From the NCBI GenBank assembly GCA_005884115.1, contig VAXW01000005.1, forward strand, positions 310,001-374,000: 64,000 bases of DNA. Reading direction: 5' to 3'. This document shows, one piece after another, positions 41,814-49,477 of the stretch (positions within the stretch are counted from its first letter, which is position 1; each line of letters starts with the position of its first letter). The position numbers and the translations under genes were made by a program. The notes under the pieces were generated by a model. The model saw nothing but the letters and a program-made list of their open reading frames with translations, was not told where the DNA came from and made no database searches. Source of the DNA: Actinomycetota bacterium. GTDB taxonomy: Bacteria; Actinomycetota; Thermoleophilia; Solirubrobacterales; Solirubrobacteraceae.

Positions 41814-43010
41814 TCAAGCCTCGGTGAGCCCAAGGCGGCGTGCGAGCGGCTCGACCGTGCTGCCCTGGATGACGGCCGAGACGACCACGGCGAAGAAGAC
41901 GATGTTGAAGAAATGAAGGCTGCGCGGCACGTCGGCGATCACGGCGAAGGCCGCGAGGACGACGGGGACCGCGCCACGCAGCCCCGCCCAGCTGAGGAGC
42001 GCCCGTTCGCTTCGACTCAGGCCGGCGAGCGGGGTGGCGACGCTCACCGCGATGGGGCGCGCCACAAACGTGACGACCAGGGCGAGCAGCACGCCTTTTC
42101 CGGCGACATCTCCGAGCGCTCGGGAACACCAGTAGCCCGAGCGCCAAGAAGAGCCCGATCTCGGCGACGTAAGCCAGGCCCTCGTGGAACGCGAGGAGCG
42201 CTGGCCTCGTCTGTAGCCGTCCCCCGCCGAGCATCAAGCCGGCGACATAGACGGCAAGGAACCCCGAGCCTCCGAGGAGGTCTGCGGCGCCGAACGCGAT
42301 CGCTGCCGCCGCAAGCGACCCGACACAGGGACAGGGCCGCCGGCGCAGCGCTCGCGCGCCGGAGCGCTGCTGCTGCCGCCCAGCCCAAGCAGGCTCCCAC
42401 GGCGACCCCGACGGCGAGCTCGCGCGCGAAGAACAAGATCGCGCGCGAAGAACAAGATCGCGTCACCCACCCCGTAGTCCGCTCGCTGGACGACTTTGAT
42501 CATCACCAGCACCAGCAGAACGGCGACTGGATCATTGAATCCAGCCTCTCCCTCGAGGGTCCGGGCCAGGCGGGTGGGCATTCGCGACCCGCGCATCAGC
42601 GCGAACACCGCCGCGCCGTCTGTCGCCGACAGGATCGCGCCGAGGAGAAGGCCCTCGGTAGTCGAGTAGTCGAACAGGAGCGTCGCGGCCAGCCCGGCGA
42701 TCAGCGCCGTCGCGATCGTGGCCAGGACCGCCAGCGAGACGGCCGTGCCGAGCACCGGGCGCATCTGCCCAAGCCCGGTCGAGAGCCCGCCCTCGTAGAG
42801 GATCAGGAGCAGGCCGATGCTCCCGATCAGCCTCGCAAACGCGTAGTCCTCGAAGTCGATCCAGCCCAGCCCGTCGGTCCCGATGGCCAAGCCAAGGCCC
42901 AAGAACAGCACGAGTGCCGGCACGCGGATGCGGCTCGCCACGAGCGAAGCTGCAACGCCCGCGGCCAAGAGAACGCCGGCAGCCAGAATCAGTTCGGCGT
43001 CGTGGTCCAC
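41814..43010 (-). pseudogene. cation/proton antiporter (CPA1, NhaP2-like), multiply frameshifted
   Basis: Reading from 43010, the first 190 codons are a normal antiporter front: ILAAGVLLAAGVAASLVASR, then ILYEGGLSTGLGQMRPVL, GAILSATDGAAVFALM and LEGEAGFNDPVAVLLVLV, which contain the ND transport motif. At 42458 the frame breaks at a 19-bp tandem duplication. Later blocks continue in other frames: ELAVGVAVGACLGW, LMLGGGRLQTRPALLAFHEG and FVARPIAVSVATPL with LSWAGLRGAVPVVLAAFAVI. At least three shifts are needed, so it is inactive as written. An intact version would exchange K+ or Na+ for protons. Confidence 0.85.
42421..42458. repeat. 19-bp tandem duplication causing a frameshift
   Basis: CGCGCGCGAAGAACAAGAT occurs twice without a gap (42421-42439 and 42440-42458). 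The extra 19 bp shifts the antiporter frame: one copy encodes AILFFARE in the productive reading, the second repeats it. This is a clean signature of slippage. Confidence 0.9.
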
Positions 43011-43145
43011 CTCGCAACCATGACATGACCATCGCTGCCGCTTGCGAGAGCCCCGAGCTCGGGTCGGCGCCCGCAGGCACGGTGCCGCTCGCCAGAGGAG
43101 ACCCCGCTCGACCGGCGGCGGGCGGCCGGCAGCCGCGCCGGCGCC

Positions 43146-43763
43146 CTACGACTCGACGATTGGCGGCAACTTCGCGTGCCCTGCACCCGGCGTGCGCAGG
43201 CCGTCGAGCACGATGCCGACGTAGCGCTCTGGGTGGGTGTGCGGGTTCCTGTAGGTGCCGGCCAAGGCGCACATCAACATCGGCACGTCGCGCGGGTCGG
43301 CGTCGGCGCGGATGACGCCCGCGGCCTGTCCGCGCCCCATGAGCTCGGACACGAGCCCGAGGATGTCGACGCTCTCCGCAGCGCGCGTCATCGTCTCGGG
43401 GCGCGAGGTGAGCACCTCCGAAAGCGCCCTGTCCTCGCTCTGGATCATGGCCGCGGCGCGCATGAACTCCTCGAAGCCGGCCCACGGATCCTCGGTCACC
43501 AGCGCCTCGCGGGCGAGCTCGCCCAGCCGCTCGAAGCGCGCCATCGCGAGCGCCTCCACGAGGTGCTCCTTGGTCGGGAAGTGGCGGTAGACCGTGCCGA
43601 CTCCCACGCCCGCCGCGCGCGCGATCTCCTCGATCTGGGCGTCGAGGCCCTTGCGGGCCATGCAGCGCCGCGCCGCATCCAGCACGCGCTTGTGGTTGCG
43701 CCGCGCGTCGGCTCGCAGGACGCGCTCCACGGATTCAGGCGGCTTGATCTTGACCAGTGCCAT
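43146..43763 (-). CDS. TetR-family transcriptional regulator
   Basis: A 205-aa regulator. HTH region: RRNHKRVLDAARRCMARKGL, then IEEIARAAGVGVGTVYRHFPTKEHLVEAL. The C-terminal domain (70-205; WAGFEEFMRAAAMIQSEDRA) matches the SbtR-like group that often governs drug exporters. The start MALVKIK (43763) is preferred; the ORF runs 29 codons further up into the operator region. It is divergent from a DHA2-type exporter 90 bp away and should repress it. Confidence 0.9.
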   Translation of the reverse strand: MALVKIKPPESVERVLRADARRNHKRVLDAARRCMARKGLDAQIEEIARAAGVGVGTVYRHFPTKEHLVEALAMARFERLGELAREALVTEDPWAGFEEFMRAAAMIQSEDRALSEVLTSRPETMTRAAESVDILGLVSELMGRGQAAGVIRADADPRDVPMLMCALAGTYRNPHTHPERYVGIVLDGLRTPGAGHAKLPPIVES

Positions 43764-43775
43764 GTCGGGGTGGAA

Positions 43776-43822
43776 GCGGAATCTGGATTCCGCTATAGTG
43801 CGGAACCGGAACTCCACTTCCG
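43776..43822. promoter_or_regulatory. inverted repeats between TetR and exporter genes
   Basis: GCGGAATC-TG-GATTCCGC (43776-43793) is a perfect palindrome. A second, CGGAA-N6-TTCCG, lies at 43807-43822. Both share the CGGAA/TTCCG half-site. They fill the gap between the divergent starts and are the probable binding sites of the TetR protein. Confidence 0.72.
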
Positions 43823-43852
43823 ATTGTAGCGTACGACTGAACGGAGGCAACG

Positions 43853-45298
43853 ATGACCGAGACCGCCGTAGCCATTCAGAGACGTTGGATCGCCCTTGCG
43901 CTCCTATGCGTGGCGCAATTCGTCGTGGTCCTCGATGCCTCGATCGTCAACGTCGCGCTGCCGACGATCGGTCGCGCGCTGCATTTCAGCGAGAGCAGCC
44001 TCCCGTGGGTAGTCAACGCCTACGTGCTCACATTCGGAGGCTTTCTGCTGCTGGGCGGGCGAGTCGCAGACCTGATCGGGCGCCGCCGCGTGTTCATGGC
44101 GGGGCTGGTTCTGTTCGCACTTGCTTCGCTGTTCGGCGGCCTGGCCAGCACCTCGGCGCAGCTGATCGCCGCTCGCGCGGTCCAGGGGGTCGGCGCGGCG
44201 ATGCTCTCACCGGCGGCCCTCTCGATCGTCACCACCACCTTCCGGGATGGCGCCGAGCGCAACAGGGCGCTCGGCGTGTGGGGCGCCGTCGCGGGCAGCG
44301 GCGGCGCGGCGGGCGTCCTGCTCGGCGGCGCCTTGACGCAGGGCCCGGGGTGGGAGTGGGTTTTCTGGGTAAACGTCCCCATCGGACTCATAGCGGCCGC
44401 GATCGCCCCCAGCCTGATCGCGGAGAGCCGCTCTGAGAGCGAGACGCGGCACTTCGACTTCGCCGGCGCGGTGAGCGTCACCGGCGGGCTGTCGCTGCTC
44501 GTCTACGCGCTCGTCGACGCCAACGGCGCCGGCTGGGGATCGGCGCAGACGATCCTCCTGCTCGGGCTCTCGGCCGCGCTCCTCGGCGCGTTCGCGGTGA
44601 TCGAGCGGCGTTCGCGCGCTCCTCTGGTGCCGTTCTCGATCTTTGGCCTGCGAACCGTCAGCGGCGCCAACGTCGTGGGCTTGCTCACAGGAGCATCTCT
44701 GTTCTCGATGTTCTTCTTCATCTCGCTGTACATGCAGCAGGTGCTTGGCTACGACGCGATCAAGGCGGGCCTCTCGTACCTGCCGCTGGCGGTATCGATC
44801 ATCCTCGCCGCGGGGATCGCCTCGCAGCTGGTTACGCGCGTGGGCTTCAAGCCGGTGCTCGCCGCCGGCATGGCGCTGATCGCGGGCGGCCTCCTGTGGT
44901 TCTCGCAGATCACCGTGCACGGGAGCTACCTCGGAGACATCCTCGGCCCGTCACTGCTCGCCGCCGTCGGGCTCGGCTTCGCGTTCGTGCCGGTGACGAT
45001 CGCGGCGGTCGCGGGAGTGGAGGACCACGAGCAGGGCCTCGCGAGCGGGATGATCAACACCGCGCAGCAGGTCGGCGGTGCGTTGGGCCTCGCTGTCCTG
45101 GCAGCGATCTCGACCTCCGTCATCGGCTCATCGCACGACCCCGCGATCCTGACCAGGGGCTTTCACTCGGCGTTCCTGGCAGGCGCCGGTATCGCCGTGC
45201 TCGGCCTGCTAGCGACCGTCTCGCTGATCCGAAACCGCGACAGCCGCGCCCACACGCAGCTGGGCCGCCTCCCGGTCGAGCAACCGGCGGTCGGGTAG
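43853..45298 (+). CDS. DHA2-family (EmrB/QacA-like) MFS drug exporter
   Basis: A 481-aa membrane protein with 14 predicted helices. The N-terminus has the DHA2 signature VVVLDASIVNVALPTIGRAL, motif A is LLLGGRVADLIGRRRVFMAG, and motif C is AGSGGAAGVLLGGALTQGPG followed by WEWVFWVNVPIGL. A preceding GGAGG (43843-43847) supports the start. Members pump out hydrophobic drugs or metabolites using protons. The gene is divergent from, and presumably repressed by, the TetR at 43146. It ends in a short polar tail. Confidence 0.92.
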   Translation: MTETAVAIQRRWIALALLCVAQFVVVLDASIVNVALPTIGRALHFSESSLPWVVNAYVLTFGGFLLLGGRVADLIGRRRVFMAGLVLFALASLFGGLASTSAQLIAARAVQGVGAAMLSPAALSIVTTTFRDGAERNRALGVWGAVAGSGGAAGVLLGGALTQGPGWEWVFWVNVPIGLIAAAIAPSLIAESRSESETRHFDFAGAVSVTGGLSLLVYALVDANGAGWGSAQTILLLGLSAALLGAFAVIERRSRAPLVPFSIFGLRTVSGANVVGLLTGASLFSMFFFISLYMQQVLGYDAIKAGLSYLPLAVSIILAAGIASQLVTRVGFKPVLAAGMALIAGGLLWFSQITVHGSYLGDILGPSLLAAVGLGFAFVPVTIAAVAGVEDHEQGLASGMINTAQQVGGALGLAVLAAISTSVIGSSHDPAILTRGFHSAFLAGAGIAVLGLLATVSLIRNRDSRAHTQLGRLPVEQPAVG

Positions 45299-45384
45299 CG
45301 ATCCCGGCCCGGGCCTCGCACCGACGGCTCCTCCTCGCTCCCCGAGGAGCCCCGGCGCGAGGCTCGAGCTAGCCGGGCATCGAG

Positions 45385-45609
45385 CTAGCCGAGCATGCCG
45401 GCGTCGATCCACTCGCGGAAGCGCTCGATGTCCCGCTCGGGCCAGGGGGCGTCGCAGGGCATCGTCCCGTCGACAAGGCGCGCGTGAATCTCCTCGGCGT
45501 GCTCGCGCACCTCCTCCCAGGAGGACAGGTCGAACGCGAACAGCATCGCGTCCACGTCCTCATCGCGGAACAGCGGACGGATGTCGCGCTCGAAGCTCAC
45601 CTCGCTCAT
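45385..45609 (-). CDS. small conserved protein of unknown function
   Basis: A 74-aa acidic protein: SFERDIRPLFRDEDVDAMLF, then FDLSSWEEVREHAEEIHARL, then MPCDAPWPERDIERFREW. The pattern of a DIRPLFR start and an MPCDxPWP centre recurs in small proteins, often next to oxidases or cupins in other bacteria; it may be a short helical domain with one exposed Cys. The start may also be 45618. It lies downstream of the S51 peptidase genes on the same strand, about 110 bp away. Confidence 0.72.
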   Translation of the reverse strand: MSEVSFERDIRPLFRDEDVDAMLFAFDLSSWEEVREHAEEIHARLVDGTMPCDAPWPERDIERFREWIDAGMLG

Positions 45610-45717
45610 GGCCGGCAAATGATCGCGCAGCGCGAAGACGATCGCCTTCCTGGCGGCCGCGGCCGCGTCTAGTCCTCGACGACTGCCTCGACGGCCTTCA
45701 GAGCGAGCGCGTGAGCT

Positions 45718-46536
45718 CTACTCGTCGCTGAGGCCGCGCCGCATGCGGTGCACGCGGCGAAGCTCGGCGACCGCCTCGTCGGTCCCGCCGAGCACGCGCG
45801 GCTCGCCGTCGCCCAGCAGTTCGGGCTCGAGGCGCTGGCGGACTAGCTCGCCGGCAATGGCGTCCACGCGCTGAGCGCCTGCGCCGGGACGAGAGCTGAC
45901 GACGCGCTCTAGGCGGGCGCCGCGAAACAGCAGCCCGACGCCGTCGTCGACGGCCCAGCCGCCGGGAATGGCGCCCTCGCGCAGGCTCGCGAGCCACACC
46001 GGCAGGCGCTCGGGCTCGCCGTCGGCGTGAACTGTGAGCGATCCGCGCAGGACGGAGAGCCCCTCGATCACTTCAGGCGGGCCGCTCGAGCGGGTGATCC
46101 CGGCCTGGAACCAGCACATCGCACCTGCGCTGAGCCCGACGAGCACGGTGCCGGTGCTCCAGGCCTTCACGAGCAGCGCTTCGAGCTCATGAGCCTTCCA
46201 GAGGGCGAGCAGGTTACGCATCGAGCCGCCGCCCACGTAGATGATGTCCTGACCGAGCAGGATCTCTGCGAGCGGCCGGCGGGCGTCGCGCAGGCGGAAT
46301 AGAGACAGGTCTTCGGGTATGCACAGCCGGTCGCAGAAGCGCTCCTGGAAGCCGGTGATCTGCGCGCTCGTGTCCCCCGAGGCGGTCGGCAGGAAGAGGA
46401 TCCGCGGCTGTTGCGCGCGCGCGAGGCTGAGCACGTAGTCGTCGAGCAGCGGGTTGCTGGGCTCCATCGTGAAGCCGCCGCCACCCATGGCGAATATGAG
46501 CCTCTCGGCCAGCGGTGCGACGGGTCGGGCGCTCAC
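45718..46536 (-). CDS. peptidase family S51 (PepE-like dipeptidase)
   Basis: A 272-aa protein. The family start IFAMGGGGFTMEPSNPLLDDY and YVLSLARAQQPRILFLPTAS are clear, followed by IIYVGGGSMRNLLALW and the nucleophile motif VLVGLSAGAMCWF. The Ser in GLSAGA is the catalytic residue of PepE-type aspartyl dipeptidases and cyanophycinase relatives. Its ATG overlaps the stop of the upstream paralogue (46533-46536). Likely substrates are Asp-X dipeptides or related isopeptides; which one cannot be told. Confidence 0.9.
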   Translation of the reverse strand: MSARPVAPLAERLIFAMGGGGFTMEPSNPLLDDYVLSLARAQQPRILFLPTASGDTSAQITGFQERFCDRLCIPEDLSLFRLRDARRPLAEILLGQDIIYVGGGSMRNLLALWKAHELEALLVKAWSTGTVLVGLSAGAMCWFQAGITRSSGPPEVIEGLSVLRGSLTVHADGEPERLPVWLASLREGAIPGGWAVDDGVGLLFRGARLERVVSSRPGAGAQRVDAIAGELVRQRLEPELLGDGEPRVLGGTDEAVAELRRVHRMRRGLSDE

Positions 46537-47411
46537 GCGGGCAGCGGGGCCGCGGTGGCTGCTCCACGGCGCGCGGCTGCGCGCGCCCCGCCGGCCAGCG
46601 TCGAGCGGCGGCGCTGGCGCCTGCTTGCGCCGCCGGCGCGCGCGAGCGCGAGCTCGCTCGGCTCGCTCGTTGACGCGCCAGGCGGTTCGCTCGCGGCGCC
46701 GAGGAAGGCGACCTCGAGCGAGGTCTCCTGCACTGAGCGCCCGCAGCGCTCGACGCGGTAGGCGCGGCCGTCCGGTCGAGCGCTCACGACGCGTGCAAGG
46801 CGCGTGCGGCGGAAATGAAGCGCGACGCCGTCCTCGACGGCGAATCCGGAGAGCATGCTGTCACGAACGAAGCGATGGTACTCGGCGCGCCGGTCGGGCT
46901 CGGCGTTGTAGTGGACGCAGTTGGAGTAGGGCAAAAGGCCGAGTCCGCGCACGCTGCGCGGAGCTCCGTGGAAGGCGCTGAGGGCCTCGTCGAACCAGCA
47001 CAGAGAGCCGGCCGAGGGGCCGCACATGACGACGCCCCGCCGCCAGGCCTTGCGCAGGATGTCATCCAGCCCGTACGCGTGCCAAGCGCCGAGCATGCTC
47101 ACGACGTTTCCGCCGCCTACGTAGATGAGGTCCTGCGCGAGCAGGTGGCTCGCGAGATCGTCCTCGACGCCGCTGGTGCCCTGGTCGCGCCGGAAGAGCG
47201 AGACGTGGCTGGCCTCGCAGGTGGGCGAGAAGCGGCGGTAGAAGCGCACGACGTAGTGGTCGGCGTCGCCGGACGCGGTCGGCAGGAAGCAGACGCGCGG
47301 GCGGGCGGCTTCGGTGAGCGAGAGCACGTAGTCGTCGAGCAGCGAGCGCTCGCGCTCCATCGAGAAGCCTCCGCCGCCGAGGGCGACGATCTGCGGGGTC
47401 TTTCTTCGCAT
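46533..47411 (-). CDS. peptidase family S51 (PepE-like), second copy
   Basis: A 292-aa paralogue of the following gene: IVALGGGGFSMERERSLLDD, VLSLTEAARPRVCFLPTASG, LIYVGGGNVVSMLGAWHAYG and the nucleophile segment VVMCGPSAGSLCWFDEAL. The core (1-230) is normal. The last 60 residues (GASTSEPSELALARAGGASR onward) are an Ala/Arg-rich low-complexity tail not seen in standard PepE. It is the first gene of the S51 pair. Confidence 0.88.
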   Translation of the reverse strand: MRRKTPQIVALGGGGFSMERERSLLDDYVLSLTEAARPRVCFLPTASGDADHYVVRFYRRFSPTCEASHVSLFRRDQGTSGVEDDLASHLLAQDLIYVGGGNVVSMLGAWHAYGLDDILRKAWRRGVVMCGPSAGSLCWFDEALSAFHGAPRSVRGLGLLPYSNCVHYNAEPDRRAEYHRFVRDSMLSGFAVEDGVALHFRRTRLARVVSARPDGRAYRVERCGRSVQETSLEVAFLGAASEPPGASTSEPSELALARAGGASRRQRRRSTLAGGARAAARRGAATAAPLPA

Positions 47412-47659
47412 CGCTCAGCTCATTGGCGCCAGCTCGGGGGAGTGGCCGCAGAAAGCGTGCCCGTTTGCGCGTGCGCACGCTATGGACTGGCGTCGAGATG
47501 CGCCCGCTCGCGCCTGGACACCCGGCGCATCGTCATGCGCGGTGGGCCGCGCCGACTCGCGGCGCATCGATGGGCGCCCGAGAGCACAGCCCGCATCCCG
47601 AGCCAAGCGCCGAGCTCGCGCTCTTGGGCGCGGGCGCCTGCCGCCATAGAGTGTCCGCC

Positions 47660-48592
47660 ATGTCTGTAGCCGACAGCGACGGTGCGAGCCCGGCCGCCGG
47701 CGAGGGTGCGATCTCGCTGCGCAAGGTCGTCAAGCGCTTCGGCCACATCGTGGCGGTCGACGGCCTCGACCTCGAGGTACAGAGCGGCGTGTGCTTTGGG
47801 CTGCTCGGGCCGAACGGTGCGGGCAAGTCGACGACGATGCGGATGCTCACCGCCCAGACGCTCGCCGACTCTGGCGAGATCGCGGTGCTCGGCTACGAAC
47901 TGCCACGAGAGTCAAAGCAGGCGCGCATGGAGATGGGCGTCGTCCCGCAGCTCGACAACCTCGACGTCGAGCTGACTTGCAGGCAGATCCTGACGGTCTT
48001 CGCGCGCCTGTACAGGGTGCCGGGAGCGCAGCGGGCGGCGGCTGTGGAGAAAGCGCTCGAGCTGGCCAACCTCAAGGGCCGCGCCGACACGATCGTCAGA
48101 GAGCTCTCAGGCGGCATGCGCCGGCGCCTGCTGGTGGCGCGCGGCCTCATCCACCGCCCGCGCCTGGTGCTCCTGGACGAGCCCACAGTGGGCCTTGACC
48201 CGCAGGTGCGCCAGGAGCTGTGGACGCTGATCGACGCTCTGCGAGTAGAGGGCGTCACGGTGCTGATGTCGACGCACTACATCGAGGAGGCGGAGCGGCT
48301 GGCGGACGTGGTGGCGGTGATGTCGCACGGTCGCATCGTCGCCCAGGATGCTCCTGCGCGGCTGGTGAAGGCCTACGCGGGCGAGCGGGTGCTCGAGGTC
48401 TACGGGCCGCCGGCGCGGCTGGCGGAGGCGAGCGAGCACGCCGCGCGGCGCGGCTGGCAGAGCAGGCGCAGCGGCCCGGCGCTCGCGATCATGCGCGCCG
48501 AGACGCTCGACGGGGACGCTCCGGAAGGGGTGCTGCGCCCAGCCAACCTCGAGGACGCGTTCGTGGCCTTGACGGGGGAGGAGATCGAATGA
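47660..48592 (+). CDS. ABC transporter ATP-binding protein (DrrA-like)
   Basis: A 310-aa cytoplasmic ATPase. Walker A is GLLGPNGAGKSTTMRML, the signature is VRELSGGMRRRLLVARGL, Walker B is RLVLLDEPTVGLDP and the switch His is in VLMSTHYIEEAERLADV. The C-terminal 80 residues form the regulatory extension usual in DrrA/NatA-type exporters. The ORF runs 79 codons further up without family sequence, so ATG 47660 is preferred. Its stop overlaps the start of the permease gene (ATGA), so the two form one exporter. Substrate may be a drug, lipid or metabolite. Confidence 0.93.
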   Translation: MSVADSDGASPAAGEGAISLRKVVKRFGHIVAVDGLDLEVQSGVCFGLLGPNGAGKSTTMRMLTAQTLADSGEIAVLGYELPRESKQARMEMGVVPQLDNLDVELTCRQILTVFARLYRVPGAQRAAAVEKALELANLKGRADTIVRELSGGMRRRLLVARGLIHRPRLVLLDEPTVGLDPQVRQELWTLIDALRVEGVTVLMSTHYIEEAERLADVVAVMSHGRIVAQDAPARLVKAYAGERVLEVYGPPARLAEASEHAARRGWQSRRSGPALAIMRAETLDGDAPEGVLRPANLEDAFVALTGEEIE

Positions 48593-49404
48593 GCACGGGC
48601 GCCGCAGCGACTCCCGCGGGCGAGCCCCTGCGCAGGGTGCGCAGGCTCGAGCCGGCAGCGCTCGCGGGCGTGATGAGCCGCGACGTGGTGATCTTCGGGC
48701 GCTACTGGAAGGCGACCACGTTCTCCTCGGTGATGCAGCCGACGATCTACCTGCTCGCGTTCGGGCTGGGCTTCGGCACGCTCGTGAAAACGATCGGGCA
48801 CATCAAGACGGTGCAGTACATCGGCACCGGCACCGTCGCTACGGCCGTGCTCTTCTCATCAGCGTTCCCGGGCATGTTCAACACGTTCGTGCGCTGGCAG
48901 TTCCAGCGCACCTACGACGCGATGCTGGCGGCGCCGGTGGACGTCGAGGAGCTGATCACGGCCGAGGTGCTTTGGATCGCGCTGCGCGCGGGCGTGTACG
49001 GGCTGGCCCCGCTCGTGGTGGCGATGGCGTTCGGCCTGCAACCGGAAGCGGGCATGCTGCTGGTCCCGCTGATCGGCTTTCTCACCGGGTTCGGCTTCGC
49101 TGCGTTCGGCGTGCTGATCGCGGCGGTGGCGAAAACGATCGACAACTTCAACTACGTCACCAGCGCGGTGCTCACGCCGATGTTCCTCGTCGCGGGCACG
49201 TTCTTCCCGGTCTCGACGCTGCCGGACGGCGTTCGCACGGTGGCGCAGTTCAACCCCCTTTACCACTGCGTGCAACTCGTGCGCGACGCCTCCTTGGGCG
49301 GCCTCGGCAGCGCCGACCTGGGACACGCGGGCGTGCTGCTGGGTTTCGCCCTGCTCATGTGGCGCCTGGCGATCTGGCGGCTGGGCAAGCGCCTGATCGA
49401 CTGA
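48589..49404 (+). CDS. ABC-2 type permease (DrrB/NodJ-like)
   Basis: A 271-aa membrane protein with six predicted helices. An N-terminal cytoplasmic segment precedes VVIFGRYWKATTFSSVMQPT, then AVLFSSAFPGMFNTFVRWQF and the conserved YDAMLAAPVDVEELITAEVL of ABC-2 permeases. The last part has TPMFLVAGTFFPVSTLPDGV and FNPLYHCVQLVRDA, which is typical of NodJ/DrrB. The ATG overlaps the ATPase stop. It pairs with that ATPase. Confidence 0.92.
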   Translation: MSTGAAATPAGEPLRRVRRLEPAALAGVMSRDVVIFGRYWKATTFSSVMQPTIYLLAFGLGFGTLVKTIGHIKTVQYIGTGTVATAVLFSSAFPGMFNTFVRWQFQRTYDAMLAAPVDVEELITAEVLWIALRAGVYGLAPLVVAMAFGLQPEAGMLLVPLIGFLTGFGFAAFGVLIAAVAKTIDNFNYVTSAVLTPMFLVAGTFFPVSTLPDGVRTVAQFNPLYHCVQLVRDASLGGLGSADLGHAGVLLGFALLMWRLAIWRLGKRLID

Positions 49405-49477
49405 CGCCGCAGGCAACCTTAGAAGCGCCTGACGTTCTTCTAACGCTGCTCCTACACGCGCTGGCGATGATCGCCAC

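Noticed and set aside
41550-43028. 492-aa + strand frame rich in Arg, Asp and Gln
   Set aside because: Antisense to the antiporter pseudogene; composition is typical of a shadow frame.
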